Shown here in pieces: positions 21,796 through 33,840 of a DNA stretch of 64,000 nt. Source of the DNA: Taudactylus pleione (lineage: Eukaryota > Chordata > Amphibia > Anura > Myobatrachidae); contig JAUIMM010000017.1 of assembly GCA_031769625.1 (NCBI GenBank), forward strand, positions 3,152,501 to 3,216,500, given 5' to 3'. Made by a program: the position numbers and the translations under genes. The notes under the pieces were generated by a model. The model searched no databases. It saw only the letters and a program-made list of their open reading frames with translations, and had not been told where the DNA came from. Position 1 is the first letter of the stretch. Every line of letters begins with the position of its first letter.

Positions 21796-23040
21796 TGTAA
21801 GTGTTTATGATTGTTTTAAAAATGCCTGTATGTATCATGCAATATATGGAAAATGTTTGCAGCAAGATCTTTACACTGTGAGTAAGAGATTCCCGGGGGA
21901 ACTTCTTGCACCTTGGGAGTATTTAAAATGGTGCTTATATCCTGCATTTGTGTTTATTGTGTATTTGTGTGTATGATGCTTTCCTGTTATAAGCATGCAT
22001 ACCTCACAAATGAACAGTCCACCCAAAAGTTACAGAACCATTCAAATTCATCCCAGACGCCCGGAGGCAAGACATAATTTGGTGGTTTCCCCTCCTCACT
22101 GTGCCTGACACTGTAAAGTAGCAATTTGCATGCAGACAGGCTATAGATAGACAAGATAGCAGCTGATGGTCTGACATGGAGCTCTCCACTAGTGTATGGT
22201 GGCTTCTCAGGTGCCGGGAAGGGGTGCCATGTATTGGGCGGCTGTGACGGTACACTCCAGGTACATAGTTACAGCCCTAAGTGGAGTGAATATGTTTTGG
22301 ACAATGGAGGAGGTTCCCCTACAGAGCTGGAGCCCGGCGGCAGGGGCCTGCATTGTCTCCCATAGTTCTGCCCCTGCATCCATGACTTTGCCCTATGTGC
22401 AGGGATATTTGGATGCTACATTTATGGCAGATTGGGCAATAGATTGGGGCATTCCAGTATTCATACGTATCTCAAATACAGTATTGTGCAGGGGAGAAAT
22501 CTCCCATTAAAGTCTTCAAACAAACAAGGAGGTTCATACATAATGGTAAAGGAACTAATAGATTTCATTTTGTTTAAAAACAGAATAGAGGAAAATTGTG
22601 AGAAAATTCCAGGTGAGCCACTACATCAAAATAGGCAAATCACTAACCTTATAATAATAACAATGTTGGTAAAAAAAACAATAATAAACAACACTATTAA
22701 CTATATGTTAAATAAACATGAACAGAGTTCAAAAAGAAAATAATAGAACTATTTAATATAACCCTAACCACAACAATAAAAATCTGTAACTAGAGCTTAT
22801 GATAATAATTTGGGTCATGGCTGCCGGGAGAGCACAATAATTTCATAAATAATTTCATCATTGGCGCTTTGAAAGAGAAAAATCGGGTAGGTTGCAGTAC
22901 ACAGATTTGTCCAAGGTTTAGAAGAAATGGCTTCAACCAGAGTTAATTCAGCAGAGATTCTAGAGAAAGATCACTTCACCCAAGGTATGGACCGGGACTT
23001 TAAGAGGGTGGCCCTGCAAAGTAATCCTCAAGCATTCAAT
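21796..23040. other. No gene recognised
   Basis: No recognisable domain on either strand. Low-complexity AT DNA lies at 22640-22740. Confidence 0.4.
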
Positions 23041-23376
23041 GGGCGGAATTCAATTCATTCCAGCCCCTATCGCGCCCGACGGAGCTATTCTATTCTTGCT
23101 CCTGTCGGGCGCGATCAGCTGCCAAGCGCTACATTTCAGCTCGCAGCCCCAGGGGGATGAGAGCTGAAATGTGCGAAAAGTGACATGTTTGGGCGCCCAA
23201 ACAACACTTTTCGCGATCACGCCCAGCACTTTGGTCGGGTTTAGCTGCTTTACGCGGCTAAACCTGACCTCTATGGGCGCGATCAGCGTGAAATTCTGGC
23301 ACAATTGAATAGCGGCCCGCGATCTCCTGTCACTTTAGACGGGAGATGCGGGCCGCAAAATCAATTGAATTCCGCC
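23041..23376 (+). mobile_element. Hairpin-chain MITE of a second, unrelated family
   Basis: Perfect 15-bp terminal inverted repeats (23041-23055, GGGCGGAATTCAATT, and its complement ending at 23376). Inside are five consecutive stems: 23069-23080/23104-23115 (12 bp), 23131-23142/23161-23172 (12 bp), 23173-23182/23205-23214 enclosing the perfect 16-bp palindrome 23187-23202, 23215-23225/23274-23284 enclosing GGTTTAGC/GCTAAACC, and GCGGCCCGCGATCTCC paired with GGAGATGCGGGCCGC at about 23342-23356. Related termini occur at 29783-31027. CAAT/ATTG at the flanks extends the inverted symmetry, so the target duplication is unclear. Confidence 0.88.
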
Positions 23377-23821
23377 CATTGTCTCCTTCTACAGGAGCCC
23401 ATGAACTGAAGCCTTGTCCGGTTTATACCCTGCCTATTACACTATTAACTTGGTCAATTTTACAAACAAACCACAGAAAATCTGTGAAGCGATGCATCAT
23501 AAGAAGAGTGAGGTGCAGCTTTGCCTTGCTGGGAGACACCTTGCATGAAACTTTGTCCACCAGAGTGGGAGAAGAGGACTGTAACCTGATACTAGGGCAG
23601 TTCCCCCTACAATATTTTGCACAGGACCAGCTTAACAATGCTACTTTAGCAAGTGCATTTAGAGCTATGACAAGATGTCAGGCATGACGTCACATTGTCA
23701 TGGGTTTAGCAGACAGGGGCTAAACAGGGCAGCATAGAGCCATGTTCCAGCCCAGTGCTCTAGACCTACTTACAATGCCCTCTTGATACCCTCACCTAAT
23801 GTACAGTTTCCTTCTGACTCT
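23377..23821. other. No gene recognised
   Basis: Small open frames on both strands have no recognisable content. Confidence 0.4.
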
Positions 23822-24364
23822 GGGACTGATTCAGACCCAGTCACAAGTGCTGAGCGCTCACGACCGGGTCGATGTTTGCCCACTGGGCATGCGCACAATG
23901 GAGCCGGCTCTGTTGTGTGCATGCGCGAGACCCGGCTAGCGATGGGTGCTCCGGTACTCTGGGTCTCGCACCAAAGGGGGCAAACTGCCGATGGTGATTG
24001 ACAGCTCACCCCATTTGGTAGGCGGGCAGGGGGGATGGCTGGCCAAACGGAGGTGTTCCCAAAGGAACACCTGCCGTTTGGAGGCGGCCCCACTGACATC
24101 ACCACTGATGTCAGTGGGAGAGCTTCTCTATTAGAGCCAGAAGCTCTCTGGGGCTTGTGGCCATGAGACCCTACCACAAGGGTCTCGTCGCAAGCCCGTT
24201 GGTCACAATGGTCTTGACCATCGTGACCATCAACCTGGCCGCTCACAATAGCTGTGGGTGGTCACCCACAGCTATGCGAGCGGCCAGGAGGCCAAACAAA
24301 CAAAAAAAAATGCCTTGATTCAGAGCGAGCACTCATTCAGAGCGTCCGTCTCTGAATCAGGCCC
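23822..24364 (+). mobile_element. Hairpin-chain MITE, copy 3
   Basis: Same hairpin order as copy 1, flanked by TCT on both sides (23819-23821 and 24365-24367). Several stems are more decayed. Notable differences that preserve pairing: GAGAGCTTCT/AGAAGCTCTC replaces the GATTTTGG stem, AGGTGTTCC/GGAACACCT replaces AGGCGTTCC/GGAACGCC, and CTGGCCGCTC/GAGCGGCCAG replaces the GACGCTCG/CGAGCGTC base. It encodes nothing. Confidence 0.88.
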
Positions 24365-25324
24365 TCTGTTAGCAGGGACCTTGTAAATAGTAAAGGTTGC
24401 CTCAACAAAATTATAATGGGACATTAAATTCAGGGGACAAAGTGTTGCTGTTGGCTACCACAAAAAAGGCCAATCTTTTTGCTCACTAACAAGGGCCCTA
24501 TGAGGTAATAAAGCCTTTAGGTACCATAGATTTTATGCACCATCTGCCAGGGAAAAAGGAATAGAAATATCCCCCAAGTGAGGGAGAATGTTATGCTGGA
24601 ATTAAATTTTATTTTCTGATTCTCAGTGCACAAATTTAATAGAACATAAACCAGGTTTATTATATAAAAAGATGACCATGCTGTTGAGAAAGTTTATATT
24701 GAATGTGATACCCAAATATATTTGTATATGTTACTGTAGAGGTGGATACTGCAGGCCTGATATAACCTGGCTGCTGCAGGATACGATGGATCAGTGTGCT
24801 CCGGCTCCAATCTTCAGCAGCACCCTTGTTGTTAACCTTATCCACACCACAACAGAGAAGCAAGGATTCCCACCCAAGAAACACTATACTGGCATAAATG
24901 GAACAACTTTACTCTTTATTTTTATAAAATGTATGATACATATTACATAAACACACAAATATACATGAGGGTTAATCTCTCTCTTCGCCAACCTTTTAGA
25001 ACTATAATTACCTTATCATTTTTTAACCAGAATCCAATTACTATTCCTACTCTGTAATATTAATGATTCTCCAGTCATATAGACCAAATTACACAGTAGT
25101 CTACTTTAACTAGCAAATAGTGGACTACAGCCCTTGTCCATACAGGTAGGTGGTACTCTCTAGCCTAACAGTCCAGGATACAAATGTAATAAGACTTAAT
25201 GGATTCACTGGTACGTTGATAGCCTGGGATACTTAGTGCACTTGAGGGGCCCTTTTATATGGAAAGGCAATGTTGATAACTGTATATATATCTATGAATG
25301 GGTTAGGTAAGGAATGCCAATGCT
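24365..25324. other. No gene recognised
   Basis: AT-leaning DNA without recognised domains or termini. Confidence 0.4.
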
Positions 25325-25640
25325 TGGGATCCCAGCGGTCAGAATCCAGATGCCGGCATCCTGACATGGATAGGACACTAACACCTGACAATAAGTATCA
25401 TAACCCCACCCCTAAATCTAGCCCTCCCTGCCCGCTGCCTAAACCTAAACCTCTCCTCCACAGCCTCAACCTAAACCTCCCCCCTGCAGCCTAACCCTAA
25501 CCCCACTCCCCCCCAGTGCCTAACCCTCTCCCTAGTGCCTAAGCCTAACCCTACCCGCTAACTCCACTACTTACCATTGGGATGTCGGCGGTCGGAATGC
25601 TGGCAGTCGGAATGCTGGCGCCGGGATTCTGTCCTGATCT
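25325..25640 (+). repeat. MITE-like unit with telomere-like array (copy 2)
   Basis: Arms GGGATCCCAGCGGTCAG on the left and GGGATGTCGGCGGTCGG plus GGCGCCGGGATTCTG on the right enclose a core of CCTAAACCTAAACC and CCTAACCCTAA phrases at about 25400-25560. Same architecture as 11803-12375 and 30236-30740. Confidence 0.65.
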
Positions 25641-26957
25641 GTTCACAGCCATCCATCGCTATATTTAGAAGGCCATGCCCCCTCAGATTCATGGGCTCAC
25701 TATTCACAGTGCAGATGCTGTCTTGGCCTACTGTAGCATTAATGGTTCAGTAGTTCCTGCAGCCACAGTTGAAACTGTCACAGTGACACCTTACAGACAT
25801 GCATGGTATCACTTAAAGACCTGGAGGGTTATGCTACAGCCTGGCACACAGGGAGGGGGTAGGTACTAATTACCCAGGCCCTGGCCTGTTGGAGAGGCTC
25901 AGTGGGACCAAGGTCCAACTGCTGAAGGAAACAAAAGTCCCCCATTGTAGCACACTGCACAGATTCCCAGCACCTCACATTGTATTTTCCATTTTTTTCA
26001 GAGGGGATGTCCCTTCAGTACCCAGCCCCCACAGCTGTCTCAATGGCCAAGTTTACGGGGAGGGAAATGTGGAAATGTAAAAGACTTATCACATGTGCCT
26101 TTCAGAGCCTTTCTGACATCTAGCAGACTCCAGGGTGTGACTATAATGAAGCCTTGAAAACAGAACAAGCAGATCACCTAATCTTATCACCCTTATATAG
26201 CGGAGGTGGGTTTTGGCAGACTTAGAGGGAGGAAAGCATGAATGACCAACTAACTGATCCATTATGTTATACTTCTGTCTGTCACTGATATTTGTATTTC
26301 AATAAAAAATGTGCTTTTGTTTAAACACAGCAAGTCATCAGATAATATCCTGAGAATAAACATCTCACACATGTAGCAATAATAAAAGATAATTGGTCTG
26401 TGGGTGTACTAATTGAATCAATAATATATATAGAGGTATAACTATAAAAAGGCACAACATTTAATTTAAATTAGACAGCTCCTCCTTTAAAAATAGTATG
26501 CTATCTCCTCCTCTTGTTATTAACAGGAACCTTACTGCAGGATGATATTAGCCTTTATTGCTCTAGATATTTAAACATGCTATAAATATATATTGTCCCT
26601 TATAAGGTATTCTCCATCCTGAGCTGAACAGAACTGTGGAAATTTGTAACAATATTAATCAGAATACTGCCAGTCTGATATAAGGTTATATATATATTTA
26701 AATAAGCTTGATACGTTTCACTCACTTCAATGAGTTTCTTCAGAAGCAGTTAGTGTGCACATATAAGGCAAATGTTTTAACTTGAATTACATAATACAAT
26801 GCAAAACTTATTAAATAGACACAGATGTATTAAGCAAAAATATTAAAAAGTTCAAAGTTCATCTCTCAGAGATATATGTATTTTTTTAGCGGTATGCTAA
26901 ATGTTATATATCGTATCCGATGTGCTCTATGAGGAAAGTAGTGTGATGTTTCAGGAT
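25641..26957. other. No gene recognised
   Basis: 26700-26760 carries GATACGTTTCACTCACTTC and ATGAGTTTCTTCAG, phrases that look like part of an unclassified dispersed repeat. Otherwise nothing recognised. Confidence 0.4.
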
Positions 26958-27150
26958 GAGTACAGGTTCTCAAACTCAGTCCTCAGGACCCCAAACAGTG
27001 CATGTATTCCATGTCTTCTCACAGAATCACCAGTTAAATAATTAGCTCTACCTGTGGTCCTTTTAAAATGTATCAGTGAGTAATTAATACTCCTCTGCAC
27101 CTGCAAGGTAACCTGGAAAACATGAACTGTGTGGGGTCCACACGACTGCT
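26958..27150 (+). mobile_element. Foldback MITE, CAGTCCTCAGGACCCC type
   Basis: Left arm GGACCCCAAACAGTGCATG pairs imperfectly with right arm CATGAACTGTGTGGGGTCC. The internal halves, with AATTAGCTC and TTAATTACTC blocks, are also roughly inverted. It resembles a dispersed vertebrate foldback I recall, but the name is unknown to me. Confidence 0.6.
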
Positions 27151-28725
27151 TTAGGGAATTATCTAATGACAAACAAGTTTAGCACTGCCAATAAGAAGTG
27201 CAAAGTCTAATTGACTACAGCTATTCACCAACAGCAACCCACAATGAGATCTGGGTGACACTGCCAAAGGTCCACAGGTCATGGCCATCTAATCTGTCCC
27301 TTAATGTGGCTAACTGGTAGTAGTTGGAAGTCTGGGAAGCCATAGTCAGGAACTGAAGGACATTAGAAGTTACCGAGATGAAAGCTGAAGATTAGGAACC
27401 AAAGAGTACAGTGCCAAATCAGGCGATGGAATCCTAGACACTAACTAACCAAGGAATGAAGCTCAGAAATCCAGCAGTAGGCTGGCAGCAACTGGAATTA
27501 TAGAGGTAGTGGACATACCACTCTGACATCAGGCAGTGCACAAGACATTGCTTATAAAGACAAAGTAGGTTTGAATTCGACTTCCTGGTCATCAGCCATC
27601 AGCTAACTATAGTAACAAGCAAATCCAGAAGCTGCTACTGATATTGGAACATCTGGGGAAGAACATTGGTCGCTGTGTCTGGCAAGGAATGCCGTATTCC
27701 GGGACCAACGTGTAACACATAGGATATAGTATGATTCAATAAGCCCACTATATAGTACACAGATACAGTGTCAGGGAATACAGTGGTAGGGGCCCATGCT
27801 TAAGGGGTGTGGTCAGCCACCACAGAGGCTTGGATAACCATTAGAGAGTGCATGGTCTGGGCCACTTTATGGGATCCCAGACCATGCACAGGGTATAGAA
27901 AATTACCACAGGGGTAAAGGGGAAACCCAGAAGGGCCCCTCCTCTATGGGTCCAGTTCCAGACTGTGCACTAGAATTATACATTGTTACTAAGATAAAGG
28001 AGCACTTACCTGCTGGAACAGGAACACTATGACTGCAGAATTACTGTGCCATTCCAATCACTGGCAGGAACAGTGTTCATTATGTTAAAGCCCACAGCCA
28101 TCAAGAGGCAGGGTTGTATCATGATCAACCACTTTGATTGGCATTGGGGTGAGTCTTGATGTAGACTTTCAATAGAAGCAAACCAAGCATCCATGTTCAT
28201 CAGTGGTCCTGCTGCACCAGGAAACTGACCCACTAATAGAGTAACAATATAAAATTGGAGAATACAGTTTGAAACCTGAACCCTAGAGGAGGGGATGGGC
28301 CCTTTGGCAATGGGGCCCAGCTGGTATTTCCCCTGTTCTCCTGTGGTCCACTCTGACCCTGCAAAGATGGTGATAACTTATTCTAATCTAGTAACTCTGA
28401 GACCATCTATTAATCCATTATGAAGAAAAACTAAATATTTTTGAATACTATTCTTTTTTTGTGTTGCAGCTTACATATTGCAGGCCATGTCATCTTTCAT
28501 GTAAACAGATAACACAACTGGTGTCACATTTGATAAATGTCTTAAGTTGAAAGCTTTCATCTGAAAAAAAGATTTTAGTATGTGTTTATTTGTGATGAAA
28601 GTGCAAGTAATACCCATGAAGTGATTACATCTGAAAAAGGCCACATTGATTGATTATATGAACCGATCATTTTTTTTTTAAATCTTTTTTACACCTCTTC
28701 TTAGAAAAGGGCATTAACTAATAAT
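27151..28725. other. No gene recognised
   Basis: No domain, terminal repeat or RNA gene seen. Confidence 0.4.
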
Positions 28726-29274
28726 GGGCCTGATTCAGACCCACTCGCGAGTGGCTGTCCGCTCGCAAGTGGGTCGATGTTATGGACTGAGCATGCGCAC
28801 GACGGAGGGAGCTCCGTCGTGCGCATGCGCCAGACGCGACGAGCGAAGGAAAGTCCTTCGCTCGTTGTGTCTGATCAAAGGGGGCGTGCTGTCGATGTTG
28901 ATTGACAGCACGCCCCCTTTGGTAGGCGTGCCGGGGGCGTGCCTCCCTGACGGGGGCGTTCCCACGGGAACGCCTCCCGTCAGAAGCCGGCCCACTGACA
29001 TCACTAGTGATGTCAGTGGGAGTGATTTTGGCTCTGATAGAGCCAAAATCACTCCGGAGCTTGCGGTTGAAAACCTCAACCGCAGGCTCCGGCTCGCAAT
29101 TTCGATGGTCGCGATGGTCTCGACCATCGCGGCCATCAAAATGCACGCTCGTATAGCCTGTGGGTGGTGACCCACAGCTATACGAGCGTCCAGAAGGACG
29201 CTCCATTTTCATGGAGGCCGGCCCTCATTCAGAGCGTGCGCTCTGCTCAGAGCGTACGGCTCTGAATGAGGGCC
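28726..29274 (+). mobile_element. Hairpin-chain MITE, copy 4
   Basis: Flanked by AAT at 28723-28725 and 29275-29277. Same hairpin order as copy 1 and nearly identical in the GATTTTGG, CACTGACATCACTAGTG and GACGCTCGTATA stems. Two stems have a different sequence but still pair: 28832-28871, where GACGAGCGAAGGA pairs with TCCTTCGCTCGTT, replaces the GAGACCCGGA stem; and GCGGTTG/CAACCGC near 29060-29083 replaces the GGAGACC/GGTCTCC stem. Left end GCCTGATTCAGACCCACTCG matches the Harbinger at 40837. Confidence 0.9.
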
Positions 29275-29782
29275 AATGTCTTTTATTACTCTCTGATGTT
29301 TTGTGATAATATTCCTAAATTTGCCTCAGCTTTTATTAGACAGAAGCTTAATTACAAGGACTCATCTTCTATCGGTGTTTTAAATGGTTCTGTCGATACG
29401 ATTTTTTTCCAAAACCTATCATTAATAAGGAATGTGACTTTAACTAAAGCCTTGTTCAGTAGATCCGAGGAATAACCCATTTATGGAAATCCATATACAT
29501 AATTTGAAATGGTTATGTAATTTTGTACATTTTCTGAAAAATTGTATCTTATTCTTCGAAATTATTTGTATGGTATATTCTTGATTCATGGCATGAAGTG
29601 TTGACTTGTATAATGCAAATAAATGCTAAAATATTCTTATTCTTTTATATTTTTTTGTCTTGATGTGTTCTTGCACAAATAAGATAATATTAAAGTAATT
29701 TAGAAAGAAAACGCGTGTGCACATACTGTATGTTCAGCAAATTATTCCCTGTATATTCTGTATACTCAAATCATCAGGTATA
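29275..29782. other. AT-rich DNA, nothing recognised
   Basis: No supported feature. Confidence 0.4.
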
Positions 29783-31027
29783 GGGTCGGATTTAATTAGC
29801 GGCGAAAAGCAGAGATTGGTGAAAACAGCGATGTTTTGGCCTCATTTGTCTGTTTTGAAGCAAAGTTTTTGCGTACTTTCAAATTGCGCGTCCCCACTTT
29901 TTGCCCAATTCAATTGCAAAACAGGCAAAAATGCTTATGTGTGAATGGAGCGAATAGCAAACCTAGGAGAAAAGGACAGCTTTTTGGGGGGAAAACATAA
30001 CTGACAGGGAATCAATATAGAAGTGTATTAATAATCCAAATAAAAGTAATTAGGGTCCTTAAATTGAGTCAAAGGGCTGTTATATACATATTAAATTGAG
30101 TCAAAGGGCTGTTATATGCATATTTGCATAAGTGTGGAAAAATAATCAAAAAAAAATATTTGGGGGAAAATAATTGCTGTGGTATATTTTTGTGTCTATA
30201 AAGAGCAGATTAAAAAAAAATAAAAAATGCGGATCTATTCCGGCAGACCAAATACCGACTCCGGAAGCCCGAACAGTGAAGATCCCGACTAGGGCTGGTA
30301 AGTACCCTAACCCTCCCCTCTCCCCCCTAACCCTCCATTGGTGGTGCCTAACCCTAACCTCCCTAGGGGGGTGCCTAACCCTAACCTCCCCCCAGTGGTG
30401 CCTGACCCTAACCCCCCCCTGCCCGCACCCTAAACCTAACCCTCCCGGGGAGGTGCCTAACTCTAATCTCCCCCCAGTAGTGCCTAACTCTAGCCCCCCT
30501 TGCCCTAGCCTAACCCTCCACGGGGGGGTGCTTAACCCTAACCCTCCCCCCCCCCACGGCTAACAGCTAGAAAGCCCCATCTCACCTTTGTTCGAGATGC
30601 CGGGCACCGGAATTTCGGCGTGGGACTAATGATAGATGTTAGGATTTAGATGCCTATATTTAGTCCCTGGTCGAGCTACCAGCATCGGGATTCTGACGGG
30701 CGGCATTCTAGGCAGTGGTATCTTAACCGCATCCCCCTCCCCCCAAAATACCTGTCCCAGTACTTTAGACCCATTTTCTAGCACTATTAAAATTTTTGCC
30801 CCAAAAATGACGTCTTTTTTGGGGTTAATTAAGATAATTTTTTTTTTGCCTATTTAGTCAATAGGGAGGGGTGTCCAAAGGGTTCTGAACAGAGTTCCTA
30901 CATTTTTACCGTTTTGCAAAAACGTCCTGGAATTGAATAGGGCGACACTCCGGGAACAGGCGAAACCCGTGCATTGGCGAAAACATTTAGCCGAACGCTG
31001 CTTTTCGCCTTTAATTGAATACGGGTC
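29783..31027 (+). mobile_element. MITE with GCGAAAAGCAG terminal repeats, split by a nested unit
   Basis: Left end GGGTCGGATTTAATT followed by GCGGCGAAAAGCAG is the inverse of the right end CTGCTTTTCGCC followed by TTTAATTGAATACGGGTC. Flanks are ATA on both sides (29780-29782 and 31028-31030). Termini resemble those of 23041-23376. A telomere-like unit (30236-30740) sits inside. A direct repeat of TTAAATTGAGTCAAAGGGCT, about 35 bp apart, occurs at 30060-30113. Confidence 0.72.
30236..30740 (+). repeat. MITE-like unit with telomere-like array (copy 3), nested
   Basis: Left arm carries TTCCGGCAGACCAAATACCG, the core at 30304-30560 repeats GTGCCTAACCCTAACC with runs of C or G, and the right arm has GAGATGCCGGGCACCGG and CATCGGGATTCTGACGG. 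Same plan as the units at 11803 and 25325. Confidence 0.68.
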
Positions 31028-31107
31028 ATAGTTGTAAAAAAGCACCATTCAGCACATACAAGGCAGTGATATTGTTCCTCCCCAAAAAATGGTAGGAACC
31101 GAATTAA

Positions 31108-31657
31108 GGGGGTCATTCAGACCAGCTCGCGAGCGCAGGACGCTCGCAAGCGGGTCGATGTTGCCCCACTGCGCATGCGCACGACGGAGGGAGCTCTGTC
31201 GTGCGCATGCGTGAGACCCGGATAGCGACGGGCTCTCCGTCACTCCGGGTCTCGCACCAAAGGGGGCGTGCTGTCGATGTTGATTGACAGCATGCCCCCT
31301 TTGGTGGGTGGGCCGGGGGCGTGGTTGCCAGACGGAGGCGTTCCCATGGGAACGCCTACCATCTGAAGCCGGCCCCACTGACATCACTAGTGATGTCGGT
31401 GGGAGTGATTTTGGCTCTGATAGAGCCAAAATCACTCCAGGGCTTGCAGCAGCGAGACCCTACCGCAGGGTCTCCATCGCAAGCCCGATGGTCACGATGG
31501 TGTTGACCATCGCGACCATCATCATGGACGCTCGTATAAGCTGTGGGTGGTCACCCACAGCTATGCGAGCGTCCAGGAGGACGCTCCATTTTCATGGAGG
31601 AGGGCCCTGATTCAGAGCGAGGGCTATGGTCAGAGCGTTCGGCTCTGAATAAGGCCC
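31108..31657 (+). mobile_element. Hairpin-chain MITE, copy 5 (canonical TAA duplication)
   Basis: Flanked by TAA at 31105-31107 and 31658-31660, the standard Harbinger duplication. Hairpin order and most stems match copy 1. The CGAGACCCGGA/TCCGGGTCTCG stem is kept while its inner stem is GCGACGG against CCGTCAC with one mismatch. Ends are GGGGGTCATTCAGACC and GGCTCTGAATAAGGCCC. Open frames of 108-128 codons on both strands follow from the symmetry and are not genes. Confidence 0.9.
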
Positions 31658-32094
31658 TAAGTAAGCTACTCATATCTTCTACGTTTTACTTTGAAGAGAT
31701 AATGTGCGCTTATAAAAATAAAATAAAAAATACAAAAGTGTAGTAAATTAGAATACCAGATAGTATAGGATGTCTCAGTTAGTGGTATGCTTCACAATTT
31801 TAGGCAAGTGATAGTAAATGCTTGTGATCAAGGTGTTAAACACATATAAAATAAAATAAAAAAAACTTTATATGCATTGACATCTGCACATCAGCCTCTG
31901 CAGCAACTTATTATCCGCAGTATTGTCAATAATTATTTATTTTGAACTAGTTGGGATATCCGGCATTGCACTGGTTGAAGACTGGACCCTGAAGTACACC
32001 TGCAGCCTTTATTTGTTTACATTGTACTCGCCTATAACCCCATTCCATTGATCCTGAAAAGGACCCCAATGTTTGCTAACTAGCTTGCAAACAG
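31658..32094. other. No gene recognised
   Basis: AT-rich; nothing supported. Confidence 0.4.
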
Positions 32095-32480
32095 TGGTGT
32101 AACTACCGTGGCTGCAAGGGGTGCAGATGCTATGGTGCCCGAGTTGCCTCTGTGACCCGCCGCTCCGCCTGCACCAAGTCACGCACACAAGGTGGCCCGT
32201 CGAGGGGGGCCCGAGCACCAGCAATGTTGATTTGGTGCCGGCCCGCCAGCTGATTACAGCTAGCGCACTGGCAGGCAGTCGTGGAAAGACAGCGCCGCCG
32301 GACGCGAGGCAATCAGAGTTGCGGACTGGCAGCCAATCAGCAGTGGCGGCTCCTGACTGGGTGCTCGTCCACAAGCTCCGATTGGCTTGCGACTGGCGCC
32401 AGCTTCAAAGTGCGCCGGTGCTGTCTTTCCATGTCTGACGCTGCCCGCCAGTGCGCCAGCTGTAATTAGCTGGCAGCCCA
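32095..32480 (+). mobile_element. GC-rich foldback element
   Basis: A large inverted repeat: CCAGCTGATTACAGCTAGC followed by GCACTGGC and GGAAAGACAGC at about 32247-32292 pairs with GCTGTCTTTCC, GCCAGTGCGCC and AGCTGTAATTAGCTGG at about 32418-32474. The loop contains CTGGCAGCCAATCAGC. The start GTGGTGTAACTACC resembles the CAGTGGCGTAACTA ends of hAT-type elements, but a right end was not located. Confidence 0.6.
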
Positions 32481-33513
32481 GCCCCAAATCCAAGGTGTCT
32501 GTTTTAATTGACTTCGCCTCACTAGCGGAATTCGTTACTTTACTTCCCAACTGCTGACACTGCTTCGGACCCCCGTCAGTACACGGACTGACTATTCATC
32601 TCTATGTTATCAGCTTGTACAAGCTCATACAGCCGTGGTGCGGCTGCAGGGTGATGCCCAAACAAGCACCTGTCTGCTGTTACCGCTTGCCACAGCCTGG
32701 CTGGGAATCATCTACATACAGATTGAACTATGGGGCTTGCCCTCCAACGTGCTTATTGGGCTCCCACCTGTATGGCTGTCATACCAATCAACACAGACAG
32801 AGACCCACGGACTAATTGGGTGAATTTTCATACACAGTATTGAATGGGCTTATTGTTTTCAAATTTAACATCATTCTATGCATTTATTACTACTATTTTT
32901 AATTTATTTTTAAGGACTATTTCATCCGGAGTTGGAACTATATTCAGATATTGGTACCTTATTTTTATATTACTTGGACCTTTTCAGGATAAATTCAAGA
33001 GGATATATTGCACATTGTTTCAACTGATTATATTAATCCAAATATTGAGTTGGTACTTTGATACAAAATATATGTTTATCTATATTCTGTGTGTTTTACC
33101 ATATGTAGAATCATTGAAGTGATCATTGATTTTTCAGCAAATGTTTTCTTACCAACATCTTCTATTTGGTTTTGTCTCATGTAGAGAAGTTGTTATATTT
33201 AATATATATAAAATTACCATAAAATCATATATCTGTTAAAGCACTCCCAGTTCCTTTTTCTGTTTTGTGCAATTTTCTTAGGGGTCAGCCACCCCCATTT
33301 GTTGAAACGCTTTTCAGATATAGTCAGACTGCACTGAAGCGCTGGATTTATATACCAAATCCACCTCTACTAGTTGCTGATGGCACAGAGGGGAATGTGT
33401 GGAAAAATGTGTTCTATAGGGCACTACTACTATGTGGCATAATCTGTAAAGGGCATTACTATGTGGTATAATGGTAAAGGAACACTTCTACTGCATGGCA
33501 TAATGTGTATAAG
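32481..33513. other. No gene recognised
   Basis: An open frame at 32844-33122 is hydrophobic only because of AT composition; no domain was recognised. Confidence 0.4.
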
Positions 33514-33840
33514 CAGGGGTGTATTAAGAGAGGAGGGGACCCATGTTCACTCACTGTCCGGGACCCCTCCTCTCTCCCTGCCTACCGTCAGCCAAATGAA
33601 AACAGCAGTAGACTAGAGTGTACCTGGAGTCAACTGTGCATGTGCAGATCACCAGAGAAATGGCGCCGCAGCCATTTTCCTGGTGATTTCCTATTGCACA
33701 TGGGCAAAACGCCGGGAACATGGCCGCAGCGGCCATTTTCCAGGAGTTTTCTGTAGTGCTGTGCTCCTCCTTGGGACATCTGAGAGGTAAGTATAAAAAA
33801 AAAGTATGGGTGCAGGGTGCGCATTGTGGGACCCCCCCTC
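33514..33840 (+). repeat. Non-autonomous repeat with CAGGGGTGT start (family G, copy 2)
   Basis: Shares with 12468-12845 the start CAGGGGTGTATTAAGAG, an internal ATGGCGCCGCAGCCATTTTC, GAGAGGTAAGTATAA and a GGGTGCAGGGTGCGC end block. It lacks the long terminal stem of copy 1. Confidence 0.65.
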
